Positions 1-5,440 are shown, counted from the stretch's first letter. The stretch: DNA of 5,440 nucleotides from Calditrichota bacterium (GCA_008501545.1 QQUM01000277.1:1-5440); one strand, 5' to 3'. The notes: generated by a model from the sequence alone, not told the origin. A program made the numbers and translations.

Positions 1-1668
1 CAACAACATGCGATGCACCAGTGACGGATTCAATCACATGCATTCGTGCAAAGTAGATTCCGCTGGGTAGCAGCTGGGCTGTGTTATCCCGGCCATTCCA
101 TAAATACCGGTACGTTCCCGGACTCAGCTTTTCCTGAAGGAGTTGCTGAACCAGGCGTCCGCGGGTATCAAAAATAGCCAAATTGACCCGGGCGGTTGAA
201 ACGATGCTGAAGGTGATGTGCGTTTCAGGATTAAATGGATTGGGGAAATTGCCAACTGTGTATTTTTCCGGCAGTCCATTAGGGGCATACGCATTTGAAG
301 TGAGTTTGGGCAGAAAGCCGCCGCCTTCTCCAAAAACGCTTTCCCATTTATGATCGGACCAGCTGGATTCCGTTGTGTAATAGGCTTTTACACTGTAATA
401 AACGAGATCATCGGTGTAACCGCTGGTGTAGATATATTCCGGATCAGTGTAGGAAGTTGTACCTCGGCTGACCGTTGTTAAAACCTGCTCCGGATCCCAG
501 GTGCCGCTTTGGGAATGTTTGACCTTGCGATAAATGCGGTATTGCGTCACATTCGAATTGGGATTTTCTGGCCAGGTGATAGTGATGTTGTCTCCCGGGT
601 TGCCGTTGAAAGGATTGATATCAACCTGTTCCGGTTTGCCGTTGTAGTTTGCGGTGATGCTCATGTGGTCGGAGGGATAAATGGTTTTCGGATTGCTGCT
701 GCCGCTAACACTGCCGGTCCAGTGGGAGAAGCTGTATTCGATACCGTTATAAACCTGGTTCCAGTGGGTGCCGATGCTGGCAGAGTTATTCTCCTGTACA
801 TGGCCAACATAGGTAACATCGTAAGATTCATTCTGGAATTTGATTTCGCCATAGTTGCCGACGCTTGTGAAATTGTTTTGCAGTTGGATATTGAATTCTT
901 TATCAAAGTCAGCAGTGTAAGTGTATTGTTCACTTTTCCAACGATCGGTTCTTGTCACAGTTGTATATTTATTAGTTGAATAATTATCTTCGTAACCATA
1001 ATTATCTTTTTGCTTCCATAATGTGAATATCCGCTTGTAATTATTGCGTGACTGGCCATCCATTGATGCTTCAATCGATTTGGCAACATTCCAGGTTGTA
1101 TTTGTGGTATAGGGTGAATTTTTCGTCACGCCGCCAACTTTCACCGTGCCTCCGTTGTCAGCACCGCCGTCAAAACTGTTTTGTACTTTAATTGGCCACC
1201 CGGTTTTGATTGGTGTGTAGAGATAATCCGGTGTGCCGCGTTCATCAACACCATTGGTACCGTTGATGGCGTCATCCAAAGTGGCGAATTTTTCTGAACC
1301 ACCCGAGTTTTCAACGAAAGCGATATCCACAACCATTTGCCCCCTAAAATTATACCAGACATTTGTCACATAAGCCGCATGGGAATACGCTTCATTTCCC
1401 CAGGCAATTATTTTTCCTTCATCTACAGCACCATAACTAAATGTTTCCCTGGAATGCCAGGAATTCGTTATTGCATTAGTACTGAGATCACGAGCGCCAC
1501 AATTTGGAGAATTCCAGGATTTTCCCCAGGCACGAGCCATGGCATAACCACGGCATTCAACAGTGGAATGATTATGAGAAACAGGAATATGAGGCTGGGC
1601 AAAAATTATATTTCCGGTGAGCATGAGAGAGAGAGAGAGCAAATGATACGCCAAAATTTAGTAAACAT
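1..1668 (-). CDS. Secreted CHAP-like protein with FN3-like and T9SS sorting domains; start out of frame (phase-OFF), 3' end cut
   Basis: The body is one uninterrupted frame from 1624 to the window edge (541 codons). Its probable start, ATG 1668 with AGGAGA six bases upstream, is in another frame, separated by a (CT)7C tract; as sequenced, translation from 1668 stops at TAA 1608-1606 after 20 codons. With one CT unit fewer the product begins MFTKFWRIIC, has a hydrophobic core and a cleavage site after IIFA, and would be about 555 residues plus the missing tail. Residues in that restored numbering: CHAP/NlpC-P60-like segment at about 35-125, with C38 in ECRGYAMARAWG, H96 in SHAAYV and E119 in AFVEN; an unassigned Gly/Asn/Thr-rich region; a 'FSHWTGS...NPKTIYPSDHMSITANY' bacterial-repeat region at about 245-345; an FN3-like domain at about 345-450 (TITWPENPNSNVTQYRIYRK); a T9SS sorting domain from about 469 (NFPNPFNPETHITFS to SGIYFARM). 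The stop probably lies just beyond base 1. Substrate unknown. The gene follows the lipoprotein gene by 15 bp, so the two are probably co-transcribed. The sorting domain is firm; the CHAP call is by motif only. Confidence 0.8.
1625..1639 (-). repeat. (CT)7C dinucleotide tract inside signal-peptide codons
   Basis: Fifteen bases of pure GA/CT alternation (plus strand GAGAG..., coding strand CTCTC...) lie 29 bases after the ATG at 1668, in the hydrophobic core of the predicted signal peptide. At this length the ATG frame runs into TAA at 1608-1606. With 13 or 19 bases it would join the long frame that runs to base 1. Simple repeats of this kind in the leader of a surface or secreted protein are the classic substrate for slipped-strand phase variation, as in the CTCTT repeats of Neisseria opa leaders. 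The tract and the frame mismatch are seen directly; slippage in vivo is inferred. Confidence 0.9.
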
Positions 1669-1673
1669 GATAA

Positions 1674-1679
1674 TCTCCT
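1674..1679 (-). promoter_or_regulatory. Ribosome binding site AGGAGA that fixes the start at 1668
   Basis: AGGAGA ends six bases before the ATG at 1668-1666. It is the only strong Shine-Dalgarno sequence near the 5' end of the exported-protein gene. The in-frame alternatives lack one: TTG 1654, TTG 1642 and ATG 1624. It therefore identifies 1668 as the intended start even though the frame is broken in this copy. Confidence 0.85.
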
Positions 1680-1683
1680 GAAT

Positions 1684-2787
1684 TTAAAAGCTTCCTTTGT
1701 AAATTAACGTTTTAAGAGGATAATAATCTGTTCGAACGATAAAATAGACTGTTGCATCAATGAAAAACAGTTGAGACAAAGTGACTCCGGTCTGTGGCAA
1801 AGCGAAGATTTGCACCCAATCCGTTCCGTTAAAATGAAAAAATTGCGGATTTTCTGTTGGGCCGTCTCTTCCGGAAACAAGCATATTGTCATCCCAACCA
1901 GCCATACCATGGGATCGATATGTTGGGAGTTGGGTGGAAATTGAACTAAAACCCGTCCCCTCCGTCCAGGATACCACTTCACTGCCGGTCAGATACAGGT
2001 TCTTTTCCGGACTCAACCACAAATTATTAAAATAATACCAATAATCACTACTATCCTTCAGCACCCATTTCTCATTTTCCCGTTTGTACAAATATGGATA
2101 GGGAATTACAGCATAATTCATGCGCCAGTTCTGCAGTAAATAGATATCATCTCCAGCGCTTCCTTGCGATATCGAAGAAATAAACGTCCCATTGGAATCA
2201 TTGGGCACGACCGGCAGGTAGAGCGAATCCAGCTTCCACTTCGAGCCATCATAATGGTAAAGGGTGCCATTAGCGCCACCAGCGTACATATCATTTGGGC
2301 CGGCGCCACCGATGGAGCTCAAACCGGCGCGTACATCATTCTCGGGTATAAGGATTTCCTTCCATTCGTACCCATCATAGTGCATAATCAGGGACATGCG
2401 GTCGGACGCACCCGGATAACCCTGGTTGGCATAGCGTCGCCGCTCACCAACCGCCCAGATATCATCATCAGCAAAACCCCATATTTCACCAATACTAAGG
2501 CCGGGGATACCGGGATTCTGCCAGGCGGTCCATTTTTTCCCATCGTAATGCCACATAATTCCGTAGATGTTGTCGTTAAATCCGCCAACCCAGACGTCAT
2601 TTTTTGATGCGCCCCAGATGGTGTACATGACCGTATTCAGGCTGTTTTCTGTAAACAGCGTATCCACGGTCCATTGCAGCGCACTCAAATCCGCATTACG
2701 TAGCCGGTTTTCATCATCGGTTCCGGTTGGGCTTTTGTTGCAGGTTATGAGCAGCAGGACCACAACAAAAAGCAGGTATTTTTTCAT
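1684..2787 (-). CDS. Lipoprotein with seven beta-propeller-like repeats
   Basis: This is a 367-residue exported lipoprotein of unknown specific function, probably held at the outer membrane or cell surface. The start MKKYLLFVVVLLLITC is chosen because it gives a K-K n-region, a hydrophobic core and a lipobox L13-I14-T15-C16, with AAAGGA seven bases upstream. The same frame is open back to 2889, but that extension would bury the signal peptide. After a short linker (NKSPTGTDDE) come about seven degenerate repeats of the form 'I-W-G-(x)n-NDVWVGG ... HYDGKKW'. The clearest are at residues 55-89 (IWGASKNDVWVGG, WHYDGKKW), 99-142 (IWGFADDDIWAVG, MHYDGYEW) and about 153-190 (NDMYAGG, YHYDGSKW). Later copies are weaker and the last runs to the C-terminus (TLIYKGSF). 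Seven such units fit a seven-bladed propeller, a fold used mostly for binding. No catalytic motif is visible. It is the first gene of a pair with the exported CHAP-like protein. Confidence 0.85.
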   Translation of the reverse strand: MKKYLLFVVVLLLITCNKSPTGTDDENRLRNADLSALQWTVDTLFTENSLNTVMYTIWGASKNDVWVGGFNDNIYGIMWHYDGKKWTAWQNPGIPGLSIGEIWGFADDDIWAVGERRRYANQGYPGASDRMSLIMHYDGYEWKEILIPENDVRAGLSSIGGAGPNDMYAGGANGTLYHYDGSKWKLDSLYLPVVPNDSNGTFISSISQGSAGDDIYLLQNWRMNYAVIPYPYLYKRENEKWVLKDSSDYWYYFNNLWLSPEKNLYLTGSEVVSWTEGTGFSSISTQLPTYRSHGMAGWDDNMLVSGRDGPTENPQFFHFNGTDWVQIFALPQTGVTLSQLFFIDATVYFIVRTDYYPLKTLIYKGSF

Positions 2788-2794
2788 ACAAAAG

Positions 2795-2800
2795 TCCTTT
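2795..2800 (-). promoter_or_regulatory. Ribosome binding site AAAGGA of the lipoprotein gene
   Basis: AAAGGA lies seven bases before the ATG at 2787-2785. This supports MKKYLL as the start over the upstream in-frame ATG at 2889. It directly abuts the 7-bp tandem repeat at 2801-2821, so changes in repeat number would not alter the SD-to-ATG spacing. Confidence 0.75.
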
Positions 2801-2821
2801 GTTGAAGGTTGAAGGTTGAAC
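2801..2821. repeat. Three tandem 7-bp units, GTTGAA(G/C)
   Basis: On the plus strand two perfect GTTGAAG units are followed by GTTGAAC. The array sits in the 5' untranslated region of the lipoprotein gene, immediately upstream of its Shine-Dalgarno sequence. A second, degenerate 7-bp periodic tract occurs about 260 bp upstream in the same intergenic region, so this may be one instance of a repeat family dispersed in the genome (inference). Confidence 0.85.
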
Positions 2822-3005
2822 GAAGAATTGTAAGATTTCTGGGGAAGATTTAGTAATGCACTGGAATCACCGCCTATCGGGATTTTCATCCGGGTTGTGA
2901 AAAACGATGCGGCAGAGGAGACAACGGAGATGCACGGGCATGCATGTTTTCCGGGTTTTAAATAAATGGTAATAATGAGATGGGTGTTGCAAAAATTCGC
3001 CTGTT

Positions 3006-3035
3006 ATTGTACACAAAATTGGTGCACATTTGCAA
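3006..3035 (-). promoter_or_regulatory. Possible sigma70-like promoter for the lipoprotein/exported-protein pair
   Basis: Reading the minus strand, TTGCAA (3035-3030) and TACAAT (3011-3006) are separated by 18 bases, close to the sigma70 consensus elements. Transcription would begin near 2999, giving a 5' leader of roughly 210 bases that contains the GTTGAA(G/C) array. In an AT-rich region such matches arise by chance, and sigma consensus in this lineage may differ, so the call is tentative. Confidence 0.3.
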
Positions 3036-3083
3036 GTTGAAAAATTTTAGTGGTGATTTTTTTTTGAAAGCAAAAAAGGGGGG

Positions 3084-3171
3084 ACATCGAACGTCGAAAG
3101 GTCAAGCGTTACACGTCGAATGTGACCGGCATCTTGCGAAGTTTGACTTTCGACATTTAAACGTTTGACAT
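3084..3171. repeat. Degenerate 7-bp periodic repeat tract forming an imperfect hairpin
   Basis: From 3084 the plus strand reads in 7-base steps ACATCGA, ACGTCGA, AAGGTCA, AGCGTTA, CACGTCG, AATGTGA. From 3141 it reads GTTTGAC, TTTCGAC, ATTTAAA(C), GTTTGAC. The second half is roughly the reverse complement of the first: GTCGAAAGGTCAA (3093-3105) can pair with TTGACTTTCGAC (3143-3154) with one bulged base. This looks like a non-coding intergenic repeat element with secondary structure rather than a gene. Its function is unknown. Confidence 0.6.
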
Positions 3172-3312
3172 AAGGGTAGCTGTTATTATGGTGGTTTTTC
3201 AATATTTCAGCGACACGAGATGCCACATTGAGGTCGCCCTGATTTGAAGGTTTTATAACAAGAAAAAAACAGGTTACTCCATTCATGTGGAAAGGATTTT
3301 TACAATGATCCT

Positions 3313-3627
3313 TTATTTCACCTTCACAGCTGTCCCATAAGCAAGGACTTCGGCAGCCTGTCCCATGATATAACTCGTGGAAAACCGTACATCAATTACT
3401 GCATTGGCACCCAAATTTTCAGCAATCTCGATCATGCGATCGAGGGCTTGTTCGCGCGCCTCTCCCATAAGTTTTGTATACTCCTCGATCTCACCACCTG
3501 TAAGATTTTTCAATGCTGCTGTGATATCTCGTCCGATATGCCGTGCACGAATGGTATTCCCTTTAACAAGTCCGAGTGTTGCTACAACTTCTTTTCCAGC
3601 TATAGAATCTGACGTGACGATTATCAT
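3313..3627 (-). CDS. ybjQ: YbjQ/UPF0145 family protein (PF01906-type)
   Basis: The 104-residue protein matches the usual length of this family and its landmarks: an N-terminal strand and motif (MIIVTSDSIAGKEVVATLGLV), the 'VKGNTIRARHIGRDITAALKNLTGGEIEEYTKLM' segment, the helix 'AREQALDRMIEIAENLGANAVI' and the terminal 'DVRFSTSYIMGQAAEVLAYGTAVKV'. Members are small, soluble and oligomeric; the family was once called 'heavy-metal-binding' but its biochemical role is not settled. The start is firm: AAGGAG eight bases upstream, and ATG overlapping the preceding stop as ATGA. It is the third gene of the sigma/anti-sigma operon, which suggests a role in, or control by, that envelope-sensing circuit (inference). 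The protein appears complete with nothing missing. Confidence 0.93.
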   Translation of the reverse strand: MIIVTSDSIAGKEVVATLGLVKGNTIRARHIGRDITAALKNLTGGEIEEYTKLMGEAREQALDRMIEIAENLGANAVIDVRFSTSYIMGQAAEVLAYGTAVKVK

Positions 3628-4088
3628 CTTTCAATCTCCTTATAAGGATCATTTTTACTGGTAAATAACTTTTCCCGCAAAACGGAAACAAACAAAGCCG
3701 CGCCGCCGATGGCCAGAAAAGCGATTCCCCAACGTAACATTGCCGGGACGTGACTGTCTTGCAAAAATTGGGTTATAAAATTATAAAGAACAAAAGCGCC
3801 AACCAAAATTGCCCCCACTGAAAAAAGTATCCAGGCTATTCCACGCTCCAAACGATTGTATGTGTTCAGCCAGTACATATCCCATACCTCCTTTGCAGGT
3901 TCTTTAAATTTCATTGTCGATGTGACACGACGTAATGATTGCATTTCCTGCCATTCTTTGGCACATTCCGGGAACTGTTCGACAAAGTGGTTAAACTGTT
4001 TTTGCTCTTCCACACTTAACTCGCCATCGAAGGCTTTTGTCAACAATTCCTGAAATGCTTCTCGCGTTTTATCATCGATATTCTTCAT
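3624..4088 (-). CDS. Probable membrane-bound anti-sigma factor, degenerate zinc motif
   Basis: This 154-residue protein starts at MKNIDDKTREAFQELL; the frame is open further upstream, but the N-terminal extension looks non-genuine. Residues 8-55 form an acidic helical domain (LLTKAFDGELSVEEQKQF, then PECAKEWQEMQSLRR) resembling the anti-sigma domain of ECF regulators. In the zf-HC2 pattern His-x3-Cys-x2-Cys only the last cysteine (C42) is kept and the other two positions are Phe35 and Phe39, so zinc binding is unlikely. Two membrane helices follow, at about 83-105 (GIAWILFSVGAILVGAFV...) and 117-137 (MLRWGIAFLAIGGAALFVSVL), with a short basic/acidic tail. It overlaps the sigma gene by 17 bp and the next gene by 4 bp, which is the main reason to call it the cognate anti-sigma factor. 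No strong Shine-Dalgarno sequence precedes this start, consistent with coupling to the sigma gene. It has no visible large periplasmic sensor domain. Confidence 0.75.
   Translation of the reverse strand: MKNIDDKTREAFQELLTKAFDGELSVEEQKQFNHFVEQFPECAKEWQEMQSLRRVTSTMKFKEPAKEVWDMYWLNTYNRLERGIAWILFSVGAILVGAFVLYNFITQFLQDSHVPAMLRWGIAFLAIGGAALFVSVLREKLFTSKNDPYKEIER
3636..3641 (-). promoter_or_regulatory. Ribosome binding site AAGGAG of ybjQ inside the preceding gene
   Basis: AAGGAG is also the codons for the Lys-Glu pair near the C-terminus of the upstream membrane protein (K150-E151 of ...PYKEIER). Together with the ATGA start/stop overlap at 3624-3627 it indicates translational coupling of the two genes. 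Confidence 0.8.
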
Positions 4089-4722
4089 AACAATCAAATA
4101 TGGTTTGAGTTTCAATTTTACCATCCAACTGTGCCCGCAAACTCCGTCGTGCATTGTATAGCCGGGACATCACAGTGCCGATAGGAATGTCGAGTATCCG
4201 TGCTATTTCGTTATATGCCAACTCCTGAATATCACGCAATATTATGATCTCGCGTTCATTTTCTGTCAACCGGTCGAGTGCGTTCCAGACGGCTGCTTGC
4301 AATTCATGCAATTCTGCGCGGTATGCTGTATCCGCTGACTGGTCGGCAATTGTGCGTAAATTATTATCACCAATTTCAGAAAACGGGCGTGCTTTTTTTG
4401 CTTTATCGCGTTTAAAATTCAAGCATAGATTTCGCAAAATTGTATAATACCACGTGTAGAAATTGCGATCTGCATCCAGCCGCTGAATGGCACGGTAAGC
4501 CCGAACAAAAGCTTCCTGTGATAAATCGAGGGCACTTTCATGAGAGCCAACAAAACCAAGAGCGGAATAATAGGCCCGCTGCATGTATTTTTTTACCAGC
4601 GAACCAAATGCATTTTTGTCCCCTCTCTGGCATCGAAGAATGAGCTCGCGTTCACTTGGTAGTGCTTCTGTCATGGAAATGGTTTTTTTATAGATGTTCT
4701 GGATTAAATGCATAACGGTCAT
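4072..4722 (-). CDS. ECF-type RNA polymerase sigma factor
   Basis: The protein is 216 residues from ATG 4722, or 200 from ATG 4674. It directs RNA polymerase to a dedicated regulon. Region 2 spans about residues 26-110 of the long form: LILRCQRGDKNAFGSLVKKY, then the core-binding helix ALDLSQEAFVRAYRAIQRL, then FYTWYYTILRNLCLNFKRD for -10 recognition. Region 4 spans about 140-200: ALDRLTENEREIIILRDIQ, then the helix-turn-helix ELAYNEIARILDIPIGTVMSRLYNARRSLRAQL. There is no region 1.1 or 3, as expected for the ECF class. The start is uncertain, since none of ATG 4722, 4713 or 4674 has a clear Shine-Dalgarno sequence; the family's usual N-terminus fits 4674 (MTEALPSERELI), whereas 4722 is the longest frame. 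The terminator upstream isolates it from fabH, so it needs its own promoter between 4723 and about 4780, which I cannot define. It heads the operon with the membrane anti-sigma candidate and ybjQ. Confidence 0.93.
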   Translation of the reverse strand: MTVMHLIQNIYKKTISMTEALPSERELILRCQRGDKNAFGSLVKKYMQRAYYSALGFVGSHESALDLSQEAFVRAYRAIQRLDADRNFYTWYYTILRNLCLNFKRDKAKKARPFSEIGDNNLRTIADQSADTAYRAELHELQAAVWNALDRLTENEREIIILRDIQELAYNEIARILDIPIGTVMSRLYNARRSLRAQLDGKIETQTIFDCYEEYR

Positions 4723-4750
4723 TTAGATTTTTTTTAATCTCTGGATGACC
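4717..4750 (-). promoter_or_regulatory. Inverted repeat that would pair with the upstream start codon of the sigma gene
   Basis: On the transcript GGUCAU (4750-4745) can pair with AUGACC (4722-4717), and inside it AGAUU (4740-4736) with AAUCU (4729-4725) around a run of six A. The AUG at 4722 lies in the distal arm, so the structure could hide that start codon, or the DNA inverted repeat could be a protein-binding site. The repeats are visible; their use is inferred. Confidence 0.35.
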
Positions 4751-4779
4751 ATTACTACACCATTAAAATTTGATTATTC

Positions 4780-4811
4780 AAAAAAAAATCCGGTTTTAAA
4801 AAACCGGATTT
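4780..4811 (-). terminator. Rho-independent terminator of fabH
   Basis: The 12-bp arms AAATCCGGTTTT and AAAACCGGATTT (4786-4797 and 4800-4811) are perfectly complementary. The inner A/T pairs probably open into the loop. Read from the minus strand the hairpin is followed at once by nine T (4788-4780). It begins about 15 bases after the fabH stop codon, so fabH ends its transcript here and the sigma operon is transcribed separately. Confidence 0.95.
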
Positions 4812-4826
4812 ACATCAGTGGTAAAA

Positions 4827-5440
4827 TTACCAGCGAATCGCTGCCGAGGCCCATGTAAAACCGGAGCCAAATGCTGCCAGCACAACAAGGTTGTCATCTT
4901 TCACCCGTCCTGCTTCAATAGCCTCATGCAGTGCGATGGGGATTGACGCGGCCGTTGTGTTTCCGTATTTATGAATATTGCTGTAGTATTGATCCGGACG
5001 TAATTTCAAGCGATGGGCAATAGCTTCCGTTATCCGCATATTGGCCTGGTGGGGGATGAGAATATCCAGGTCTTCTGTTGTATACCCATTTGTATCGAGT
5101 GCTTCTTTGATAACTCTTGGAAAAAGAGTGACTGCATATTTAAACACTTCCCGTCCATTCATGTGGGGATATAATGTGCCGTCATCCCAGATGCCCTCAT
5201 AATAGCGCGGGATTTTGCGACTGCCGGGATTGATCAGGCAAAGTTCCAATGCTTTCGATCCATCTGAATGCAAATGTGTTGAAAGTACCCCACGATCTTC
5301 ATCTGTGGCTGACACAATCACAGCACCTGCACCATCACCGAAAAGGACGGCTATATGGCGGCCTTGCTCGTTAAATTCCACACCAGTCGAATGCACTTCA
5401 GCACCCACAAGCAGAATATTTTTGTAAAGACCGGCACGAA
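4827..5440 (-). CDS. fabH: Beta-ketoacyl-ACP synthase III, C-terminal part (5' end outside window)
   Basis: KAS III starts fatty acid synthesis in the cytoplasm by condensing an acyl-CoA (usually acetyl-CoA) with malonyl-ACP. About 203 C-terminal residues are visible. The conserved features are RAGLYKNILLVGAEVHS, the FGDGAGAVIVS loop, MNGREVFK, the catalytic His in LIPHQANMRI (codon 5051-5049), the catalytic Asn in YGNTTAASIPIAL (codon 4961-4959) and the family's terminal FGSGFTWASAAIRW. Compared with about 317 residues in E. coli FabH, roughly the first 115-130 residues are off the window, including the active-site Cys, so its presence cannot be confirmed. The frame is open to the edge; the GTG at 5408 is an internal Val codon, not the start. 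A strong terminator follows, making fabH the last gene of its operon. A specialised FabH paralogue cannot be excluded. Confidence 0.95.
   Translation of the reverse strand, partial: RAGLYKNILLVGAEVHSTGVEFNEQGRHIAVLFGDGAGAVIVSATDEDRGVLSTHLHSDGSKALELCLINPGSRKIPRYYEGIWDDGTLYPHMNGREVFKYAVTLFPRVIKEALDTNGYTTEDLDILIPHQANMRITEAIAHRLKLRPDQYYSNIHKYGNTTAASIPIALHEAIEAGRVKDDNLVVLAAFGSGFTWASAAIRW

Larger units (their letters stand above)
2822..3312. other. Gene-poor intergenic region between the YbjQ gene and the lipoprotein gene
   Basis: I see no convincing gene in this stretch. It holds a possible promoter, a 9-base T run (3057-3065), an A6G6 junction (3072-3083), the 7-bp periodic hairpin tract at 3084-3171, and just after the YbjQ stop a 7-bp inverted repeat AAAGGAT/ATCCTTT (3291-3297 with 3308-3314, partly overlapping the stop codon). 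That inverted repeat has no adjacent U-run, although a T7 run on the minus strand occurs at about 3263-3269, so it is at best a weak terminator for the sigma operon. Short open frames on both strands here (2980-3168 plus, 3047-3286 minus) have low-complexity, repeat-derived translations and no ribosome binding site. Confidence 0.6.

Noticed and set aside
509..979. 156-codon open frame on the plus strand
   Set aside because: It is antisense to the exported-protein frame, which carries clear domain motifs throughout; no ribosome binding site or recognisable motif.
1..1624. ATG at 1624 as the true start of the exported protein
   Set aside because: It leaves only nine residues before the cleavage-site Ala, too short for a signal peptide, lacks a Shine-Dalgarno sequence and ignores the strong one before 1668. 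It remains the formal in-frame ATG in this copy.
2164..2607. 147-codon open frame on the plus strand
   Set aside because: It is antisense to the propeller repeats of the lipoprotein; its translation shows no family features.
2788..2889. Upstream ATG at 2889 as the lipoprotein start
   Set aside because: The extra 34 residues would precede the lipoprotein signal peptide and are partly encoded by the heptamer array; the ATG at 2787 has AAAGGA and a perfect signal peptide.
2822..3000. Possible riboswitch in the long lipoprotein leader
   Set aside because: I looked for a conserved aptamer core such as those of cyclic-di-GMP or cobalamin riboswitches and saw none; only small palindromes such as GCATGC are present.
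3084..3171. CRISPR array
   Set aside because: Repeat units are 7 bases and degenerate with no spacers, and no cas gene is nearby.
3047..3286. 79-codon minus-strand open frame and overlapping 62-codon plus-strand frame (2980-3168)
   Set aside because: Both run through the 7-bp periodic repeat tract, have repeat-derived composition and no convincing start signals.
3291..3314. AAAGGAT/ATCCTTT inverted repeat as terminator of the sigma operon
   Set aside because: The stem is short and AT-rich, overlaps the stop codon and lacks an adjacent U-run; noted only as a weak possibility.

Overview
The window suggests a bacterium from one of the Gram-negative lineages that use the type IX secretion system (T9SS), such as Calditrichota, Ignavibacteriota, KSB1 or another FCB-group relative. 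The evidence is a C-terminal T9SS-type sorting domain of the 'NFPNPFNP ... SGIYFARM' kind, an outer-surface type lipoprotein and an ordinary FabH. Three genes have good Shine-Dalgarno sequences (AGGAGA, AAAGGA, AAGGAG), which argues against a typical Bacteroidales genome. The exact phylum is inference. All recognisable genes lie on the minus strand, so the order below follows transcription, from high to low coordinates.

(1) 5440-4827: the C-terminal two thirds of a beta-ketoacyl-ACP synthase III (FabH), closed by a near-perfect intrinsic terminator (4780-4811). (2) 4722-3313: a compact three-gene operon of an ECF sigma factor, a two-helix membrane protein that is probably its anti-sigma factor, and a YbjQ/UPF0145 protein. 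The genes are joined by 17-bp and 4-bp overlaps. (3) 3312-2788: about 525 bp without a convincing gene. It contains two tracts of 7-bp periodic repeats, a large imperfect hairpin and a possible sigma70-like promoter. (4) 2787-1: a two-gene surface or secreted locus, made of a beta-propeller lipoprotein and, 15 bp downstream, a large exported protein. The exported protein has a CHAP-like Cys/His/Glu N-terminus, a 'bacterial repeat' region, a fibronectin-III-like domain and a T9SS sorting domain that is cut by the window edge only a few residues before its expected end.

The most interesting observation is in the start region of the exported protein. The only start codon with a good ribosome binding site (ATG at 1668, AGGAGA upstream) is out of frame with the body of the protein. 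Between them, inside the signal-peptide hydrophobic core, lies a (CT)7C dinucleotide tract (1625-1639). As sequenced, translation ends after 20 codons. Losing one CT unit, or gaining two, would restore a textbook signal peptide fused to the whole protein. This is the layout of a phase-variable contingency locus caught in the OFF state, although a repeat-length error in the assembly must be excluded.
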